A stretch of 64,000 nt of DNA from Diprion similis. Its lineage: Eukaryota > Arthropoda > Insecta > Hymenoptera > Diprionidae. The stretch is taken from the NCBI RefSeq assembly GCF_021155765.1, contig NC_060116.1, positions 11,532,001 through 11,596,000 on the forward strand. The letters run 5' to 3'. Numbering within the stretch: position 1 is the stretch's first letter; each line of letters begins with the position of its first letter. The position numbers were made by a program, and so were the translations under genes. The notes under the pieces were generated by a model. The model saw nothing but the letters and a program-made list of their open reading frames with translations, made no database searches and was not told where the DNA came from. Positions 37,701 through 51,800 of this stretch are shown here, piece after piece.

Positions 37701-40700
37701 GTTCAACCTGCTCGTCCAACCCCCTGGTAAGATCGAGCGAAGATTATTCGGAGGGGGTCACGTGTTTGTTCTTAATTATATACTCGGTACTTTCTGTTAT
37801 ACTCTGTGGTTATTAGGGCGTGGTTACGAGCACGGCGCACGTATGGTTATGGTATCTGCAGACGGTGTCGACTGCACCAGGAGATAGAAAATACGGGGGT
37901 GATACGCCCGCAGGGGTATAAAAGGTGTTCGTGTGTTAACTTCCTCGAGAATGAAAACGACCCGTTCTACTTCTCAGCCGAAATGTAACGCCCCATGTTT
38001 TTATACCCAACATCCCCCGGCTCATTGGCTTTTCGGTTTACGTTCAACGCCTCGTCCTTAACACCCCTCAAGCCAAGGGTAGGGGGACACGCTTCTCTGT
38101 ATTATGCAAAACACTGTGGCAAACGAACTTTATAGGCGGGGTTCTCTTTGTCGAGTGCCAAAGTACCCTGTCGCATCGGGGATGTAAGAATGCTTCAACC
38201 CCCCACCCCCCTCCCCACACTCACACACACAAAAACGTTTTGTCACGTTGCAGAGGTTGGGTTTGATTTTAAAAAGATGCGCACGAAGAACGAAAAAGAA
38301 TGAAATATTGTATAGGAGGACAAGAAGTGGAATGGATGGAAAGAATTATTCAGCGTGATTCTCATTATACTTTCAATTTTTTTTTTTCTCCTTCCTCGCA
38401 ACGATATATTCGGTCGTTGAAGTTTCACGAGCTGTAGGTAGCTGGCAGATAAGAAGATAAAGTAAGAGACACGGCGTAGGGATGCCAGAGGATGAGAAGC
38501 GGGCGGGCAGGCAATCGGTTGTTGTTGATTATCTTGAAATAAGATTAATATGGATGAGGCGTGTTTTGCATTTGATAGAGTCATTTCAAACGGCAACGCC
38601 TTTGCGTTCCGTTCCGAACCCCGAAACTCTGTCGCCAGTGATCTCGTACCTACTATATCCATCTCTACATCTATACCGAAGCTGAATATCTCCTCGAGAG
38701 GTAATAACGAGTCACGCCACCTCACTCAGGCTTTCAACGACTCTCGGAAGTCAGGCTTTAGCCGAGAGAAAAGAAAATTGGAGAGAGAAAAGAACAAGAA
38801 AAGGGGGGTGGGGTGGGGGGGGGGGGGGGGGAGGGAAGGGAGATTAAGACTTTTCGAGACAATATTCAATAGGAACTTTACTCAATTAACCTCGTTTCAA
38901 CGACAATGCGGCCCTGTTCTCGAACCAACGGTTTCGAACATCGGAACGTCGGACTATCTTCCAATTTCCAACATCTACTGACCGCTCGTCCGATTGAAAT
39001 TTCTCGACTTTTCCTTGAGTGAAATAATTCTTTTCTTATCGAACCAGACTCGTGAAGCACCGGAGAAAATTTTGTACTTTACTACCGACCGTTTGAAGAC
39101 TTCGGTATACGTAACGTAAAGTTTCGAAGGATTTTTCAAGAAATTAGATGCGAAATAATTTATCATGGAATAACCTCGGAATTGGACTCGCTGCAGAGAT
39201 TAAAATAATATGGCTCGTTGCCATAAGGTGAGAGCATTATACAGCTCGAGCGTAGAAAGAACAAACTGCAATTAAACTCTAGCAAACTGCAGCGGGTAGG
39301 TAGGAGGTATCTACCTACTATACACAATCCGCGGTGGTGGCGATGTAAATTTTCTACAGCATAGGTTTGTGTATATATGTATATATAATAACGGAGACTA
39401 GCTAGTGTTAAATTTTTATAAAAATTAAAGTGAACCAGCTGCTTCGCCTCGCGGTCTACCTCATATTGTATATTATACCCGGTGTGTAACAGGGTGTTTC
39501 AAAGGGATATTAAAAAAGTCTAGAAAATTTAATACGCGGATGCGTTGCTGGATTACCGAGTTATACAGCCATCATTTAGATATATCTTCCTCGGGGAACA
39601 AATGTGGAGGAGGGTGGTTGTGATTTTCCATGGCAGTGCGTTAACCTGAAGAATTTTGTCAAAACAATTACCTCAAAAGCAAAAACAACAACGTTAAATT
39701 GAAGGAAAATATTATTAAAACTTTTTCACGCTATTTAGACACCACAATTAGACTATTCGCTGTATAGTTGAACAACTCTCGTAAGACGGAAGGCACGAAG
39801 TTGGCTTGCGAGAGCTGCATCTTGTGCAGTGAACCCGGAAGTGGAATTACGCGGTGCACGGGCACTTAATTAGCAAGAGGTAGGAAATTAACAAGAAAAC
39901 TTTAAAGTTTCGAGCTAAGCAGCCAGTTAGGTTTTAGATATCTCACGTAATTAAAATATAATTATTGAAATATTCTCACGATGATCCGAAGCTTTCAACA
40001 CACTAGACTCGTCAAGTCAACTCGGCAATTCTCGGATATATTTACAAAATCTCAAAGGCACGTGGACCGAGTTTAAAATCTATGTATACCTATGTAAGTT
40101 ACAATACTGGGTGTAAGATGCGAAGATTCAAACTTTAGGAACAACTCTTGGTGAAGTAGATGTGCGAAATTCAATTGGATATTTGAAATTCAACCTCGGT
40201 TGAAATTGCTTTTCCAATAGATTGTGAAACACTTTGCCCCTCCCTTTATTCCCGCTTCTCGTACGTATTCTGTCTTTGCCATGCTGCCGGGATTCCTAGA
40301 TGCGATATCTTCTCGCTTTCGGAGCGAAGAAGATCAAAGCACGATTCACGTCCTATATAATTGCTAGATACTCGGATTTTATTTCACAGAGAATTAATTC
40401 TCCGTAAAAAAAATGTCCAATCGTCTCAATCACGTTTAACGAGTATACTTCCGTGATGTCAGAATCTGAAAACTCCTAATGTCAGTTCAAATTTGGTAAT
40501 TTTTGTTCGATTCGACCATCGCCGATGATAAAAGTTTCATAAATTGTTTGAGAAATATAGACGAATTTTAATTCTTTGTCCTGTTGACTTACGCAGCCTC
40601 CTCGACAACGGTGGCCAGTATGAACTCGGTGCTCTTATCGTTCGATATAACAACCCCGGGCTCCAAGGGCGTTTCATTTTCGTCCTCGTCCTCGTTGCTC

Positions 40701-43700
40701 CCCGAAGCTGTGTTCGTTGCTTCTTCAAGCCCGGGTGCAACGAGGGCTGCAGCTCCCAACGCCGTCTCGGCGAACCTTGCAACAGAATAAACACTGCGTG
40801 ATATTAGTTAGAACCGTGCTAATGAGAGCTGGGCTGCCTGGTACAGCGATTCTTGTTAGAACGACCAGGAGGATTATCGGGCTGGAGGTAGGACTCGATT
40901 GATTTATCGTTAGCCAAATTCTTGCCCGTCTATCCGCTAGAACGCCTATCGTGCCGCAGCGGGTTAATTAACTATCGAAATCGAGGGAGATTAGAGGGAG
41001 AAAGACAGAGATAAATTGGTGCAATTATCGATAATTGGCTTGTAAGCAGTCACCGATTAACAGTTCGAGAATCGAGGTTTGATTACAGGGCCGAACTCGG
41101 AAAGAGGATCGGTAAATGTGTAATAATCCACGTGTTCGTATACGTGCCCAGTACACAAAGTAGGAGTAATTTGCATCGAAGCTAGTTTCACAGTATAACG
41201 AGATTTCTTTTTTACAAACCACTTTTACGATCATCTCTTTTCTTCAACCGATTTGGAGTTAATTTCGTCAACTCCAGATCTGCACGCCACGGCTTTTATG
41301 CTTCTCGAGTATTTAGTCTCAGGTTTTCAGGCAGAGAATTAAGGGTGTTTACCTGTGACACTAAAAACTAAGCGAAAAACGGAAAAAAAAAACCACGCGA
41401 GGAGCAAGATCAAAACGGTAATTTGTCCTTCTCGCTTCTAAAAAAAGTTTTATAATATTTTTTTATAGGATAAGTTGAGTTTAATAAATAAAAGATACTT
41501 TTGCGTATTTCCGGCGACCCCTTTCGTTTGACGTATACACGCGTTTTTTGTTGATTCTACGGGTTTCGAGCGACAGCGATTCTCCGGCAGGGATATGCGT
41601 TACGCTTCGTTTTTTCTTTCTCTGAAAAATTGTCCAAATTTTTTTTCTTCCTCTCTCACCCGCGTCATTATTAACCGAGTGTTGCTGTCTCCGGGAGCAC
41701 GTAGCTTTCAATTGTTATGGCGAGCTGTCACTGTCACCCTGACGTGACCCGTCAACGTTGTTTTTACACCCTCTCTCATACGTATAACGTTTCTCTCGCT
41801 CCATTAATTTTATTTGCATTCGAATTTATTTCTGCGTCAAAATTTACAACCTGAACAAAGGCTCGTGTACACATGCGTACGCACGTACATACATGTGTAA
41901 TCAATACATATGTGTATGGTATATATATATTAACATACGCACAATAGCGGCTATCGCGTCAGCGTCGATTCGTCCTGTAAGTGGAATTTTTTTTGTTCCT
42001 TTTTTTTTTTACATTCTCTTCTCTTGCTTCCTTTCTGAAAATTCCGAACCTGAATTTGATACCCTCACCCCCTGCCATTCTACAGTAACAAGCAGTGCTT
42101 TATCTGTATTTCGCGTGTCAGAGATTGAAAGGGAAATGAAAACATTTGACGAGACATTTTTTCACAGTCCACATGTGAACTGATTATCATTCTTTCACGG
42201 GGGTTTAAATTATCGTGTTATAGTTTTGATTTATTCTACATTCATACAAAGTTAGAGATTTCGAGGATAATCAAAAGTTATACACCTAATTTGCTCTACC
42301 GTTACGATTAAATATATTTCAACCTTGTTTATCACACGCACGGATGCAAACGAATGCAGAAATGCGAAAAAAAATTAACGATTTTTTTAACAAAGTTTAA
42401 TTTGATATTTGTTTAATTTTTATTCGATGATAGTTGATTGATATCTAGTCTGACGTAGGTATATGTAACGATCATAGAATAGAACATAAACCCTGCAGCC
42501 GAAAGAGGCTCTCGAAGATGAAGATATATGTGTAATAACTTGGCGAAGTTAACGACGTGCCAAGTTTAAGTTTTCCACCCCTTCTCTCTTCCACCTCTCG
42601 CACCCCTCACTCTTTCACTCGCAGCCAAGTAGTTATAGCAATTAATCTTTTGATTCATAGTGGCAGGTATTCTTATCAACCATTTTATATCCATTTCTTG
42701 TATAATTAGAGAACTTTTCAACACAATTCTTTGCAGTTTTTTGCTTTTTCTGACAGCTATCATTGCGATGCAATTAAAATTATTATTGTTACAAAGAAAT
42801 TGATTTGAAAAATTCGTGATAATTAAAGGAAAGTTATTCCTCTACACATATATACATGTTTTAAATAAATTATTAATTTTTGGGGTCGCTGATTACGAAT
42901 CTGAAATCAGACTCTGAAAGTTGTGTACGGCGAAGCGAATCAGCGACCCCGAAAACCCTTGCATAAATATTTTTGACCACATTCAATGAAATTTGAAATT
43001 TCCGTCCGCCATATTGATTCCGACGTTTTGAATTTTAGAAATCTAATATCAGATTCGTAATCAGCGACCCCCAAGGCCACGGATTACTATCTTATTACAA
43101 AAGTCGAGTCAGCACAATAATATGTGAGTGAAATGGTTAATCGAGGGCGAAGCGGCTTATGTTAGTTACCTATCGGATCCTCCCCCAGTTCCACCCCCCC
43201 CCCCCCCCCCCCCCCCCCCGTGCAACCAGCAGCTTCTTACCTCCTTATCCCCGTGAATGCCACAGCCTCCCTCTTACCGGAGCATCGCTATCTCCGGGGA
43301 ACCAGGACGGCTCCAGCGCACCGGCCTGAGATAATGAGATGAACGAGAATTCGCCAGACGCACCCAACTATTTCCCTGTCATAATTCGTTTTATCGCCGA
43401 ACGAAGGCCCGGCTCATCGTCAGCCAGGCTGCAGGGTGCATATTAAAGGTGACACGGAGAAGGTAGAAATTACGACGCGTAGAAGGTGCAGTAGAAGACC
43501 GTCCGTATATTTATTTATACGTTGATATAATATCGAGATATTATTATCTTATTTAACGTATAAGGTATTCTCGTATCTGGTTTTGCACACGTTAACCCTC
43601 GCTTCTTATCACTTATGTATTACTACGTCCGTTAAACTTTTATTGTCAGCGTGGAACGTACGCTGTAGAAATATTCGAATAAAGAAATTAGCCAGAGATT

Positions 43701-46700
43701 ACACACATGCACATGAGTATATGTGTATAACGTATACATACTATAATATGGAATATATACTGCAAATCCGAAAAGAATTACAACCTGGGGATTACGACGA
43801 ATGGGGGTTATAATGTTGAAAGAACCTGCACTTCCCAATTTCTCGGCTCGTAAACAGGCTCGTGCCTGAATCATCGCCTGAAATGTGTTGTTACATTCTT
43901 TGCGAGACGGTGCAGTTTTATTACCCTATATACGTATACAGCATACAACAAAGGAAACATAACACCAAATTTTCAAGTCAAATACGACTTTTACAGAACC
44001 GTGTGATGAACGTGTGCGTGTACGGTTGAAGAAAATGAGAAATGTAAAAATCAAGCTTTCGTTTCTCTTTTTTAGCCCACGTCTCGCTGGTGGGCTTTGC
44101 ACGTGTTCTGTGTTCGCTTTTAAAACGGTATCCGGGTGGAGTGATTTTATTTCATTCAAAGTTTTTTTTTTTTTTTTTTTTTTATATTCATCCTCTTCGC
44201 ACTTGTATAAAGTAAAGTTGATTACCTACGTAGGGTTGAGTGTCTGGCTTAGGGAATACGAATACGGATTGAGATATAACCTGCGATATCCATGCAAAAT
44301 CGGTAGGTGTACCGATGAAATTCTCGGCCTTCCGTAGTCTGCAGCAGGCGAATCACCTTCCACGCAATAAGTTACCTTTATCGTTCGCGATTGAGAAGGG
44401 AACAGGCATGAGCAGGGAGCTGTCGTTAATCTATGGTAAGAAGGTATATTTCACACCGTGAACTACCCATGCGGGAAGAATTTTCTTGTTTTTGTTTTTT
44501 TTCACGTAAAAAATGGTGGCGAAGTTATTTAGATTCATAGGTGTGTAGGTAGGTGTAGGTATTGCACTACGCACGGAATCTCGAGGAGCGAGAAACGCGA
44601 TACTGTTTACGCTGATTTATTCGGAAACAGAGAGGCGAAATATGAAAAAACTCACCTTCTCGTGTGAGCGATGTTCTCTATTATACTCCCCGGCTTGATG
44701 TCACTCAAATTTGGTTTTCTGGCCGCCCGAGCCTTCTTGGCTCTGTTTCTAAGCGCCTGAAACACAAGTAAGCAAATTTAAACTTCATGTGATTTGCGTA
44801 TAAAGTTATAAACCATTCGCGTGTATGCACAAGTAACTTTATAATATTCGAGGCGATTAGCCTCAACGATTATATCTTCGGAGGGACGGCCTTGGGACTT
44901 GGGGAAGCAGAGAAATGAACTGCACTGAAGAGGAATGGATAAAAAAAAAACAACCGAAGAAACTTCGCACTTCGTTCATAAGCTCTTCACCGAGGCAAAG
45001 TTTACTCCTGAAGTATATAGGTATAGTCAACGTCAGCTAACAGCCGCCATGCCGTGAACGGGGGATCGATTAAGCTAAGGACCTCAAGCTCACGCTGATC
45101 GTTTGTTAAAAATTATCTCTCCGCGAAATATGATCGCGGTTAGACGATCCGTCGGAAATTTACTTTCTTCTCCGTTGAAGTAAAAAAGAATAAAAAAGAA
45201 AAAAAAAATAACAATCATACTCAAAATTAAAATCCTACGTTTTTATTTCAGGTATTCCGGGATGTCTTTTCCGTGGTGCTTCAAAGGAAGATGGAAAAAT
45301 GATTCGGGGATTACCACGGAAGGAGGTTACTCCGAGGTAAGCGATTAAGAATTTGATTATCTGAAAAGTGCTTTTCACAGTTGACGAAATAATAACTTGA
45401 AGTCATAAAATAAAGAATCAAAGTTACGAATCTACCTCGAATCGTGACTTTTTTCAATTTCTCTCCGAAACAGACGATATTACGTCGAAGCGAAAATAAT
45501 GAATTCAGTTTCACGCGGTCTAGCGCGAAGACAACTCGCCCTGTTTTCGTTGATTATCTTTTTCACCTTGCCGGTAAAACGAGGTAAGAAAATAGGAGAG
45601 CCATATTTTAGGGAATCACCCGTATACGAGGAGGAGACAGGGTGCCGTGGATAAAGTCCGGGGGTTGGGTGGTGGAGGGGGATCGGAGCGTTTGCCCCAG
45701 GGTCTAAGTTTATCGTAGCTCGTACACACACATCTGGCAATTTTGTTTCGCGTTCCTGGACCGTTTGTCTATTTGTCTGTCGGTCCACGACCCCGGTCCG
45801 CATTGTTACACACGCAGGTATGTGTTCGTACGTATCTATACGCCTGCTTCCTGATCCAGTGCCGAGGTACAACCAACGCTGGTCCGATGGTAGGTTCTCC
45901 GAAACTTTCTCTCTCACGAGTCCGTAAACCTTGTGTGTGTTTATAACCACCTTGACTGGAGCCAAGACATTTGGATTAGGGTAAATGGGCCAAGTTTTCG
46001 ACGTGTAATTTCGAGTTAATAATGGCCAGTTAATCCATCCGTATTCACCTTCTTGTTGCAAGGATGCAAGAACTACAGAGAGGACAATTAACGTCTCTGT
46101 TAAAGTGTGTCTGCGTGTGTCGTGACGTGTACGAAGTGCTGAACGAGACACGGACCAAGTAATTAATACAAAATTAGCCCCGTCGATCTCGGCGGGATCC
46201 GGGAACAGGGAATGCCTACAGGCGGATAGTGTATCGGGAAAAGCGACTTGGGTTGGGTGGAAGCTTTTTGGCGTAAAGTTTCGTTTGACGGTGGAGAACG
46301 GAAAAGCCGTTGGACCGACCTGTGCACGAAGCAGAGGCGTTGCTGGTTTGCCGGCTAACCTTGAATATGTTGTAGTAGAGAAAGACCATGATGATGCAGG
46401 GTATGTAGAAGCTCGTCAGACTCGAGTAGATGATGAAGTCGGTGTTGTAGAAAAGACAGAGGTCCGGTATCCTGTCCGGCGTGTTGTTCAGGCCCAGGAC
46501 TATCGGGCTTCCTATGGTTATCGATATCGCCCATACCAGGACTATCGTCAGCCACACCCTCCTGTTGTTCTTGTGCTTGGCGTATTTTATCGGCTTGGTT
46601 ACGGCTATGTACCTGCGACAGACGTTCGAAATCCTCGGTTAGTCTCAGTCCCGTGATTTGCGTATTATTCACTTATTATAATAATACGTGGGGTGAAAGT

Positions 46701-48808
46701 GAAAATCGCCTAACATTTCCCAACCGAAATCGCAGCCGAGCGAGAGTGTATAACGTTCGTCGACCGTCGTTTCGCCCTTGTGAGAAGGGTGTGACGTCAG
46801 GGTTTCCGCGACCCAGTTATGAGGGCAGAGACGACTTAAAGGACGCTTTTACCGCTAAAAGCAACCCAACGCTCTGGGATCGCCGCTATTTTTTTTCTAT
46901 CCCCTCGCCGCCTCCGTCCGACCGTTCGAAACGTTCGTTTTTGCGAAAGTGTAAATTCACCTATGGCACTGCTAGAGTATGAATGGTGAGTTGGATTCCG
47001 TGAAGATTCGCGAGGATCGTGCACCGGACAATTCTGCGCAAGCATTCAATGATCGTGGCTGTGACGTATGTCGATTGATTTGGATTTGTTAGATTTTCGC
47101 AGCTGTTTGCAGATTTATTTTCTTAATTTTGCGATGGAAAATTCAATTCACCGTCAGAATATACCCGCGAAATAAAAGACCAGTTTCTTGGCCCAGGTGG
47201 AAAGTAGCCGGACTAAAACCCTATCGAGAGTATAGATGTTTGCAGAACGCAGACCCTTGCGATATAATATTAGGAGTTTCGGATGTTTTCTTAAGACTTC
47301 AACAAGCCGCGGGGAAATACGCGCGAGCACGTAGGTTATATACACATACGACGATTGGAAAATATTTGTTAAAGGACGAATCAAGCGAGGCGATAGTTCG
47401 ATATAAGATTCTTAGAAGTAAGCAATATTTTCTTTTCAACAATGTTTTATTCTTTTCTGCTGATGAAACGTCGCTTCAGAAAAGGCGTTGTGCTGTTTCT
47501 CTGAAACTGTTTAATTTCGGAATTATTTAGAATAAAATGGTTTGATACTCTCTTACTATATATTGAACGTGAGGGTAACGAACGATAAAATTATTGATAT
47601 TAACCTGAGCTTGGAGTAGATTCGAAACCAAGTTTAGTGTATCGGATTTTGAAGTTCGTATTGGTGTACCCACGTTATCGAGTTTGTAATTCCCGCAGCC
47701 TTCGGGAATGCTTGTTTATTCATGGAAAATCCCGGATCTCGTAATACGTAAGCCTGCGATAATATCGAGGATCCGGAAAATCACGTATTACGAACAAACT
47801 GGGAGCAGCGTCGATGAAGGTGTATTAGGTACCAAATCTCATCCTGTGCCGTCTACCTTATACCTACATCGTGTAAATATCAATTATTGATAGGCAATAA
47901 ACGAGTTCAAATAAAAATCGGGGGACTTGAAAGAAATCTCGAATACTATTGCGAAAGAGAGCAAAGAACCGTGTTCTTGGGTTAAGGTACCTACGAGCGG
48001 AAGCTGAATAAAATATAGATATGTCTAACGGTATTTGTGTGTAAATAACCGATATGCGAATGCAGATACCTTTACGCCCCTGTAGATATAGTATGAAGAG
48101 TTTCCGGTGCAACATACAATAAAGCAGCGATATGAGAAATCCTGTGCCGCGTACCGCAGACTGTTCCACGAATCCGTTCTACATCCCACACGTTGCTTAC
48201 TGTTACTTACATCCCTCCATACGAAGATAATAATAATAATGATAAGAATGATAATAAAACCAACAATGGTCAGAAGAATAGCATATTGTTATTTTTATTA
48301 TTACTATTCCGGGAACGGTATAAATTTTATTTCCACGTCAAATATACGTCGCTGTACCTACTATACCTATATATACGTATATACTATACATTTACGACGT
48401 GTCACTCGGGTGTGTAAGGTATTCGCGTCACGTGCGAAGAAAATCAACAAACTCTCTTCTTTTCTCAAGTCTACTAAAGCATGCCTAGATAGACGAACTA
48501 CGCTGCTGCTGCTGGTGCTGCTGCTGCAACCCTTCTAGTCGCACGCGAAGCTCGAAGAATTCGCAAGACGTTTGTCGAATCTACGAGTATAGATACGCCT
48601 ACATTATGCATCACAAAGGTATCCGACGGTGTGGAAATTCGTGACCTGAGTATCTCAAAATTTTACAAAAAATCGCCTGTACCATGATCTCGACTCACCT
48701 GTCCACCGATATAGCGACTAGATTGAAGATCGAACTCGTGCTGCAGGTTACATCCATCGCGATATAGCAGTCACAGACGAAGGCTGGTAGCGTCCACGCA
48801 CCGTTCAC
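34523..48808 (-). CDS. Dop2R: D2-like dopamine receptor, TM3 to C terminus (5' part missing)
   Basis: A Gi/o-type dopamine receptor of the plasma membrane, insect Dop2R family. Exons in gene order: 48808-48699, 46612-46360, 44756-44656, 40775-40593, 36258-35807, 34731-34523; all phases join, giving 435 residues. The first exon visible begins VNGAWTLPAFVCDCYIAMDV, with the TM3 Asp that binds the amine and the DRY motif split by the next intron. TM4-TM5 has VLVWAISITIGSPIVLGLNN and YSSLTSFYIP with the TM5 serines. The third loop is very long and keeps the insect motifs TNTASGSNEDEDEN, NDKSTEFILATVVEE and RFTIYKANKASKKKREKSSA. TM6 has CWLPFFTCN and TM7 has NSFVNPVIYTVFNPEFRKAF. The tail is very short (KKLISV), as in D2 receptors. 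The N terminus, TM1 and TM2 are not found before 64000. Confidence 0.95.
35807..36258 (-). CDS. Dop2R: Dop2R large third-loop exon
   Basis: A 452-bp exon encoding most of the third intracellular loop. It reads SRFSMIAQTQLTGGG, then a run of six Ser and four Pro, basic segments with Ser/Thr (possible kinase sites) and the conserved loop end up to KATKTLAIVLG, where TM6 begins. The Ser/Pro-rich middle is poorly conserved among insects, so its length is expected to vary. Donor GTAAGC before 35807; acceptor TATCGCAG after 36258. Confidence 0.93.
36259..40592 (-). other. Dop2R: Dop2R intron, 4.3 kb
   Basis: Contains a 17-base G run (38815-38831) and a C-rich patch near 38200. No nested gene is supported; the 160-codon frame at 38243-38725 (-) is Ser/Phe-rich with no gene signals. 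Confidence 0.6.
40593..40775 (-). CDS. Dop2R: Dop2R acidic third-loop exon
   Basis: A 183-bp exon carrying the acidic motif SNEDEDENE between NTASG and the NDKSTEFILATVVEE block conserved in insect Dop2R. Acceptor TTGCAAG, donor GTAAGT. As its length is a multiple of three and both ends are phase 2, it could be skipped without frameshift, which would shorten the loop by 61 residues. Confidence 0.92.
40776..44655 (-). other. Dop2R: Dop2R intron, 3.9 kb
   Basis: Holds a terminal-inverted-repeat element (42881-43074) and a 26-base C run (43194-43219), plus a T run near 44162-44183. No nested gene seen. Confidence 0.6.
42881..43074. mobile_element. Short element with terminal inverted repeats
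   Basis: The left end TTGGGGTCGCTGATTACGAA (42881-42900, continuing TCTG) is repeated inverted at 43050-43074, CAGATTCGTAATCAGCGACC and on. A third partial copy of the end motif, ATCAGCGACCCCGAAAACCC, lies inside at 42939-42958. The element is about 194 bp and non-coding. It looks like a MITE or other small repeat. Confidence 0.7.
44757..46359 (-). other. Dop2R: Dop2R intron, 1.6 kb, with a long open frame
   Basis: A 223-codon minus-strand frame (45480-46151) lies inside the intron. Its composition is unremarkable and no domain is recognised. It has no splice partner or promoter that I can see. It is treated as probable chance, see rejected items. Confidence 0.5.
46613..48698 (-). other. Dop2R: Dop2R intron between TM3 and TM4 exons
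   Basis: A 2.1-kb intron that splits the DRY arginine codon. No nested gene is visible. Short CTG-rich runs occur near 48508-48535. Confidence 0.6.
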
Positions 48809-51800
48809 CTGAAACCAATCAAGAGGAATGGACGAACCATTAGCGAGTGTTTTCCACCTCACTGCGACAATTGGTACCGCATGCGGTATACGGTGTTATA
48901 TGGGAAAATTTACGCGGCCACAGCCTTCCAATTAACCAGTAACATCGGAAATACGCCGGGGTTATGCGCTGGGGAGCTTTTGTTGCCCCTGGATAGCTGA
49001 ATGGTGGTATAATAACCTGCTGCTGTAATCAACGAAGGTTCGGTTCTACGTTGCGCTAAATTCAACCACTTATTCGCTTGCATTCGATAGGTGGCAAATT
49101 ACTCGCCAACTGGTTCGTCGACTCATTAGAAATTTCAATCGAACGTAATTGACCGGTCCGTTCAACGGTTGATTAGATTCTTCGAGCCGATCAGCCTTGT
49201 GTGCCACCACGCTTCTCTCCACCTTCGAACCTAACCTTACGCCCCGTTATATTTTCATTTTATTTGGTTACGGCGCACCTACAAGTAAAGGTATTGGAAA
49301 AGCCTTGTCCCGAGAAGGGTGGTTCGATTTAGGTGGAGTCAGAGCTGCCTTTCTTCCACCATCCTTACCGTCTTCGTAGTTATAGCTGGGCATGTACTTC
49401 GCCTCCCTCCCCACGCCACGTTTCGTGCACATAGCGAAAGGATTGTAAATAAGTTATGTATCTTAGATACGCGAAGCACATGTAGAGCTCGACTATCCGC
49501 ATGAAGTAGGGCTGTAGCTACATCCCGCCTTACAGGTACCTACCCGCACAACCATTGGTTAGGTATATTTAAAGTTTTCTCTCACAGAGAGAATATATAA
49601 GTTTATACACCCTTTTGGCCTCGGTGCACGCGTTTCCTTTATCTAACGGAACACTGCCGTCTGGTATATCCAGAACCTGGTGGAACGGAGCGGAAGACTT
49701 CTTGGACCATTGTTGCGGTTGCTGCTCAGTGCATATTCTGATCCTGATCCTGCTGCTGCTGCTGCCTGCATTGTTATGCAGGTAGCAATTATGGTTACCC
49801 CGAATTTCACTGGCTGCATTCTCGGATGCAATGGTTACTCAGGCAAACATGCAGCAAACCCGAGTCTGCTGTGTAATATTTTAGTCTTAAAGGGTACGGT
49901 GCGGCTATTATTTGAATTTAGTTATTTTGAGTAGGTAGAAGAAGTTTGGCTGCTGTGAGCGTGGAAAATCTGCGATTTCTACCGGACTAGGCTCACAACG
50001 AAATTGGCCTATTTACAATCCCTGCAGAGGCTTCAAAATGGCGGCTCGTTCTTCACGTAGAGTGGGGTCTTTAGCCTATGGCAGGAAACAATTATTGCAG
50101 ACTGAAATTTCGCGAGGTGCGTTGCTCGAGGAACTTGACGACCTTCCGCTTCACCGCCTACGTTGAGCTTAAGCGGTGTCATTTGGAGAATGGATAACCG
50201 TGGCTTTTCATTACTGGGTTTCAACTCCCGACTCTCGGGATAATTCAGGTTCTGCAATTCGCAGATATTGAATCAGGATTATCTTTTAGACGGGCAAAAA
50301 GCGCGAGTGTCTTATGCGAGTGCAGGAATGTGTGTGCGCGCTACGTCGCTCGATCAAAAGGCTTAAGTTAAACGAAGCGGAGAGAGAGAAATTTTTTTTT
50401 CAACAATTCTAATCTTCTGTTGGATTTTGCATCGGGTGACAATAATTATTGAAGCGATTTTTTCGCAAAGGTTTTTGCTTTGAAGCAACTTGTATGACTC
50501 GACTACTCTCGGAGTTCTGCAACGTCAGCTCTGACATCCATCCGTGTATATTGTAATACGAACAAAGGCCGCTTTTCGCATGTTAAAACCCTTTCATTGA
50601 TCATCCGGATATCGAATTAGTCCCATTAACAGAAGGTGTGAGAGAACGAGAGAAATAGATAGATAGATAGATAAAAGCAGAAAATAATACAAGATACAGT
50701 AAGAAAAGAGAGGGAGAGAGAGATAGTTTCAAACCGATTCTCGGTATTGTAATTCATTAACCTTGCAGATATTACCAAGATCAATATGGAAACTAGCGAA
50801 TGACCAAAGTTTCTAGATCCTGTGACACGGATGGGATTTGAATGCGAATTCCGACCACATTGTAAGGATCGATGATACTTGTTACATCGAGGCGCAAACA
50901 ACCCGTCAAAGTCAAGGAGATCAAAGCCAAGGGATTGCCGTGACACCCTTTGCGAGATTCGAACTATTGTCGAGTAGATGAAACCGTGCGCAGTTCGCGT
51001 CAAATTATCTACGTTCTCACCGACAATGGACAATGGTTTCGTACTTGCAATTGAAATCGGTTGTTCAGTTTTGTGCGAGGAGAGGATTCGCCATCACGGT
51101 CAAAGTTTGGTCATGTGAAATGAAAACAAGATCAGGAACAGCAATCACGTCGTCGTATTTAATCTCGGAGAAGCTATTGCAATCTTTACCTCTGGTAAAA
51201 TCATTCCGGTGGAAGAATAAGTGAAACAAAAAGACGGATGAAAAATATCTTCCAGCTTTAGGATAGTGCAATATCGGAGGTGCTTGGGGTTCGGCTGATA
51301 TTGGGTTGATATCAACAAGAGAGAAAATTGAGCGAGCCAGTCAGGCGCTGGAGGACGATCAAACAAACGGGTATTTGGTGAAAGTTTCACCCCAAGTTCT
51401 CGGTCGGATGGATAGTTATCATGGCAGTTGGTTTAAGCTCGAGGACTCGCGCTGTCGTTATACCGAATAGTTTACACTTACAAAAGGAGCCACGCAGCGT
51501 GTCTACTTTTTACCATGTTCAAGGAAGGATCGATATACTATAGAACTGTGTTTAACCTTGGGACAAGTCTTTTTAGAAGGTGCATCTTGAAAGAATTGAA
51601 TCACTCGAAAACAGCATGATAAAGAGAGAACGAGAGAGTGCGAGGGAAGGGAAAGGTGAATCATGGAAGGAGGTGAAAAAATTGTATTTCTAGATAGTCT
51701 GCGGCGAGATGAAACCCGGCTTTCAGCCAGACCGTGAATGACTTGCATGAGGGGGCGATAAATACGAGGCAGAAACCCACAAGCCAAAAGCATGCCGGGA

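Noticed and set aside
38243..38725. 160-codon minus-strand frame in a Dop2R intron
   Set aside because: Ser/Phe/Leu-rich translation of pyrimidine-rich DNA, no gene signals.
39480..39620. Possible transposon fragment beginning CAGGGTGTTTCAAAG
   Set aside because: The motif resembles ends of some insect elements, but no matching second end or coding remnant was found.
45480..46151. 223-codon minus-strand frame inside a Dop2R intron
   Set aside because: No domain, splice partner or promoter; composition looks like translated non-coding DNA. Transcript evidence could change this.
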